From NCBI RefSeq assembly GCF_013033355.1, contig NZ_WQDY01000006.1, forward strand, positions 124,001 through 188,000: DNA of 64,000 nucleotides. The letters run 5' to 3'. The position numbers and the translations under genes were made by a program. Positions 61,639 to 64,000 of this stretch are shown in pieces. Positions within the stretch are counted from its first letter, which is position 1, and the number at the start of each line of letters is the position of its first letter. The notes under the pieces were generated by a model that had not been told where the DNA came from, searched no databases, and was given only the letters and a program-made list of their open reading frames with translations. This DNA is from Ruegeria lacuscaerulensis. Lineage in GTDB: Bacteria > Pseudomonadota > Alphaproteobacteria > Rhodobacterales > Rhodobacteraceae.

Positions 61639-62544
61639 TCAATTCCTTTGCGTCAGCAACCAGTCATGGAACCGCTTGACATCGGACCGCATGGCACCAT
61701 CGGGCCGCGCAACATAATAGCCGATATTGTCGGCGTCGGGCAGATCAAAAGGCGCGCACAGAACGCCAGCCGAAAGCAAAGAATCCACCAGCGGTCTGCG
61801 GCCCAACGCAATACCCAAACCGTCCTGTGCCGCCTGAATCGTCAATTCATAGGTTTCAAGACTATACCGCTGATTGGCCGCCGGAGGTTGAAACCCCCGC
61901 GCCTGGCACCAGTGATCCCATTCTGCATCCACGGTCGTATTTGCCAAAACCCGCTGGGTTTTCAAAACTTCCGCCAGCGCCATACCCCCAATCGTCTGAG
62001 CAAACGCAGGCGACATCACGGGCACGATGACTTCGCGCATAAGCGGAGTTACAACCGTTTGAGGCCACTCGCCCATTCCCCGCCGGATTGCCAGATCAAC
62101 ATTTTCCCGTTCTAGATCAACCACACGTGTTGTGGTGACCAAATTGACCTCAAGATCGGGGTGGCTACGTTCAAGATCGGAAAGCCTCGGCAACAGCCAG
62201 CCGGCTGCAAAAGACGGCGTCAGAGTCAAAGATATCCGCTTGCGCCCCGGCATCGAACGGATGGCCTCGGTCGCGCGCAGTATCTCGGACATCGGCCCTT
62301 TGATCTGATCAAAAAACTGTGCGCCATCGGCGGTCAGAAACAGACGTCCCTTGCGGTTTTCGACCAACCGGACCCCCAGTTCGGATTCAAGCGACTTGAC
62401 CTGGTGGCTGATAGACGACGCCGAAACTTGCAAGCGTTCCGCTGCCTTGACGGCGCTGCCGGTCAAAGCAACTTCGTAGAAGGATTTCAGCCCACCAAAA
62501 GGCGGGAAATAATCATGTGGAATGCGCGGTCTGAACTTGGACAT
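61639..62544 (-). CDS. LysR-family transcriptional regulator (GcvA-like)
   Basis: This 301-residue LysR protein has the helix-turn-helix VALTGSAVKAAERLQVSASSISHQVKSLESELGVRLV and a GcvA-type start FPPFGGLKSFYEVALTG. The effector domain begins near 90 with RKRISLTLTPSFAAGWLLPRL. It lies 88 bases upstream of the CaiB-GST-GFA-nitrilase genes on the same strand, and may regulate them and be partly co-transcribed. Confidence 0.92.
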   Translation of the reverse strand: MSKFRPRIPHDYFPPFGGLKSFYEVALTGSAVKAAERLQVSASSISHQVKSLESELGVRLVENRKGRLFLTADGAQFFDQIKGPMSEILRATEAIRSMPGRKRISLTLTPSFAAGWLLPRLSDLERSHPDLEVNLVTTTRVVDLERENVDLAIRRGMGEWPQTVVTPLMREVIVPVMSPAFAQTIGGMALAEVLKTQRVLANTTVDAEWDHWCQARGFQPPAANQRYSLETYELTIQAAQDGLGIALGRRPLVDSLLSAGVLCAPFDLPDADNIGYYVARPDGAMRSDVKRFHDWLLTQRN

Positions 62545-62926
62545 GGCGACATCTTAGCCCTCGTTCGGGAGATGAACAGCCAGAACAGATCAAATCCCTT
62601 TCGCACAGTTTATGACTATCTCATACAGTGTTTAGCAAACCAGAAAACGCTGTTTGGTTGATGACTCCGTGACGCCTAATCACTCGCGTCGTATTACCTT
62701 TCCGGGCGTTTAACCTTGTTCCTATGCGAATGCACAGAACATCGGCACAAGCAGTGAATTCCGGCGTCTGGGGATCGACCTGAAAAACGGGCCTATTTCT
62801 CTCAAAACTGGCGAATTCAGAAAGCCCACTCCGGGCTCAAGCCGCTGTTTTGACATCTCTTCCTCAGTTCATGAGAACTCTTCTTCCAACAATCCCGAAC
62901 GTCTGATCTTTTCTAAACAGATAAGT
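62545..62926. other. 382-base intergenic region between LysR and FadB-like genes
   Basis: No gene, tRNA or strong hairpin is visible. A plus-strand open stretch beginning inside the LysR gene extends to 62661 but has no recognisable product. Upstream signals for the LysR gene must lie at the left edge. Base composition is less GC-rich than the flanking genes, as seen by eye. Confidence 0.45.
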
Positions 62927-64000
62927 TTAACTGTGGGTCTCTAAGTGTAACTTGGTCGGAAACCGGTCAGACAGGCAGAAGTTGTTTTCCACGCAACATC
63001 GCAGGGAAGGGCTGGGTTCCCAAACCAAACTGTCTTCGTTCGCATAGGTATCCAGACGCGCCAAGATAGCTTCAGCCCCGATCGTATCCGCATAAAACAT
63101 CAACCCACCACGCCACCGTGGGAAGCCACAGCTTCTTACGGTAACAAGATCAATACTTCGAGCGGATAAGGCAATTCCTTCGTCAAGCAGACCAACCGCT
63201 TCGTTGATCATCGCACATAGCAGCCTGTCCCTGATCTCCTCTTCAGAATAGTCACAGCGGGTGATCCCTGCGAAATGTGCTTCCTCCAATGCCAGGTCGG
63301 CCACGATCGGGTCGTCAACCTTCCCACCCCCGCCGGGATATCGATACCAGCCTGCTCCGACCTTTTTGCCCAGCTTGCCCAGCTCGAGCATCCGGTCCGC
63401 GATGGGAATATATCGGCGGTTCGGGTCGCGCGGGGCGTTTTCGCGACGATTGGCTAGAGCAGTGTCCACACCGGTCAGGTCCTGCGCCTCGTACGGACCC
63501 ATGGTAAAGCCGAATTCGACCATGGCCTCGTCCACCTCCCACGGGGTCGAGCCATCCATCAGCACCGTATCCGCCGCTTCGTGGTACCGCGCGAGAATGC
63601 GATTTGCGATGTGGCTAGTGCTGGGGGCGTCCTGCCCACGCACAGCGCGTTCCGTAAAGAAGATATGGCGCAGGGCGCGGGCTTGTGCGCCTTGCCGCAG
63701 GTCCAGAAACGCCGCGCGTTCCTGGGCCATTGCGTCCGACAAAGGGGTTGTGGCGGACAGGGCCACCAGATCAATCGCCCGAGGCGGCGCGATCTGGTGG
63801 GGCATCCGCTGCGTGACATCGGCGCGCGCGGCCGCAATCGCCGTATCATCTGCGGCGGGCCGGTCCCGTAATCCGGGCGGTAAAGACAGCTCCAGCGCGC
63901 CTATATCCAAATGTTGCGCAACATCCACCGGATCCTCTGCGATACCATCCACCAGCCCCAAGGCTTCGGCCTGTTCAGCGGTGAGGGGCTTGCCGGTTGC
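62927..64000 (-). CDS. FadB/FadJ-like fatty-acid oxidation protein, 5' truncated by the window and lacking an NAD-binding domain
   Basis: The reading frame is open to the last base of the window; about 357 residues of its C-terminal part are visible. The first 110 residues finish an enoyl-CoA hydratase/isomerase-type domain (GKPLTAEQAEALGLVDGI, then ALRHIFFTERAVRG). The following sequence is the 3-hydroxyacyl-CoA dehydrogenase C-terminal helical pair: IANRILARYHEAAD, VEFGFTMGPYEAQDLTGVD and LLCAMINEAVGLLDEGIA. The Rossmann NAD-binding domain (GAGTMG-type, about 180 residues) expected between these two parts is missing, with no frameshift. If real, the protein cannot carry out NAD-dependent dehydrogenation. 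Confidence 0.8.
   Translation of the reverse strand, partial: ATGKPLTAEQAEALGLVDGIAEDPVDVAQHLDIGALELSLPPGLRDRPAADDTAIAAARADVTQRMPHQIAPPRAIDLVALSATTPLSDAMAQERAAFLDLRQGAQARALRHIFFTERAVRGQDAPSTSHIANRILARYHEAADTVLMDGSTPWEVDEAMVEFGFTMGPYEAQDLTGVDTALANRRENAPRDPNRRYIPIADRMLELGKLGKKVGAGWYRYPGGGGKVDDPIVADLALEEAHFAGITRCDYSEEEIRDRLLCAMINEAVGLLDEGIALSARSIDLVTVRSCGFPRWRGGLMFYADTIGAEAILARLDTYANEDSLVWEPSPSLRCCVENNFCLSDRFPTKLHLETHS

Noticed and set aside
62545..62926. Transposase remnant in the intergenic region.
   Set aside because: Translation in all frames read by eye shows no DDE or other transposase motif, and no terminal repeats are visible.
1..64000. tRNA, rRNA, CRISPR array, integrase or complete insertion sequence.
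   Set aside because: No repeat-spacer pattern, no cloverleaf or rRNA-like sequence and no transposase or integrase was recognised while reading the intergenic regions and genes.

Overview
The window reads as a chromosomal segment of a marine-type alphaproteobacterium, most likely Rhodobacteraceae of the Roseobacter group. The reasons are moderate-to-high GC, dense operons joined by 1-4 base overlaps, and family content typical of that group: a cyo quinol oxidase, a fused dipeptide/oligopeptide ABC ATPase, a DUF2793 protein, CaiB/BaiF and GST genes, GcvA-type LysR regulators, and an MCE transporter with a STAS-fused permease. I see no rRNA, tRNA, CRISPR array or complete insertion sequence. 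The first gene (TolC-like) and the last (FadB/FadJ-like) run off the window edges. All family names come from reading motifs by eye; no database search was possible.

Layout. 1-4643: type I secretion trio (TolC, ABC exporter with a dead C39-like domain, HlyD adaptor) without a visible substrate gene. 4730-8943: OmpR-type regulator, hybrid PAS histidine kinase and a sulfatase/phosphonate monoesterase on the minus strand. 9185-13094: four-gene MCE lipid transporter. 13136-15615: ECF sigma factor coupled to a membrane-anchored VWA protein. 15671-17251: FMN glutamate-synthase-like protein. 17420-18213: tandem crcB fluoride channel genes. 18246-22327: cyoABCD. 22414-23649: lytic transglycosylase. 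24051-29417: complete peptide ABC importer. 29725-35483: sugar-nucleotide genes galU, fcl, gmd and ugd, with a DUF2793 tail-fibre-like gene among them. 35492-38426: PhyH dioxygenase, LysR regulator and a DUF1403-like protein. 38475-40786: ECF sigma/anti-sigma pair divergent from a secreted YceI-cytochrome c fusion. 40862-44109: Ldh-family oxidoreductase and Tex. 44190-45779: cytochrome c-P460 fusion and a second YceI protein. 45865-46599: an EEP-family phosphodiesterase.

The most unusual part is 46675-54852, nine plus-strand genes almost all overlapping or separated by a few bases: CDP-alcohol phosphatidyltransferase, membrane sulfatase-fold protein, flippase-like membrane protein, GT4 glycosyltransferase, a PTPS/QueD-fold protein that has lost its catalytic residues, methyltransferase, RibD-type reductase, zinc-less MDR dehydrogenase and an inositol-monophosphatase-family enzyme. 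The combination suggests an undescribed pathway joining a membrane lipid/glycan branch to a pterin- or sugar-like small-molecule branch. The product cannot be named from sequence.

The right end (54882-64000) is catabolic/redox accessory DNA: a LysR gene divergent from a GST and a PNPOx-FNR flavoprotein; a minus-strand CaiB-GST-GFA-nitrilase operon under a second LysR gene; and a FadB-like protein that appears to lack its NAD-binding domain.
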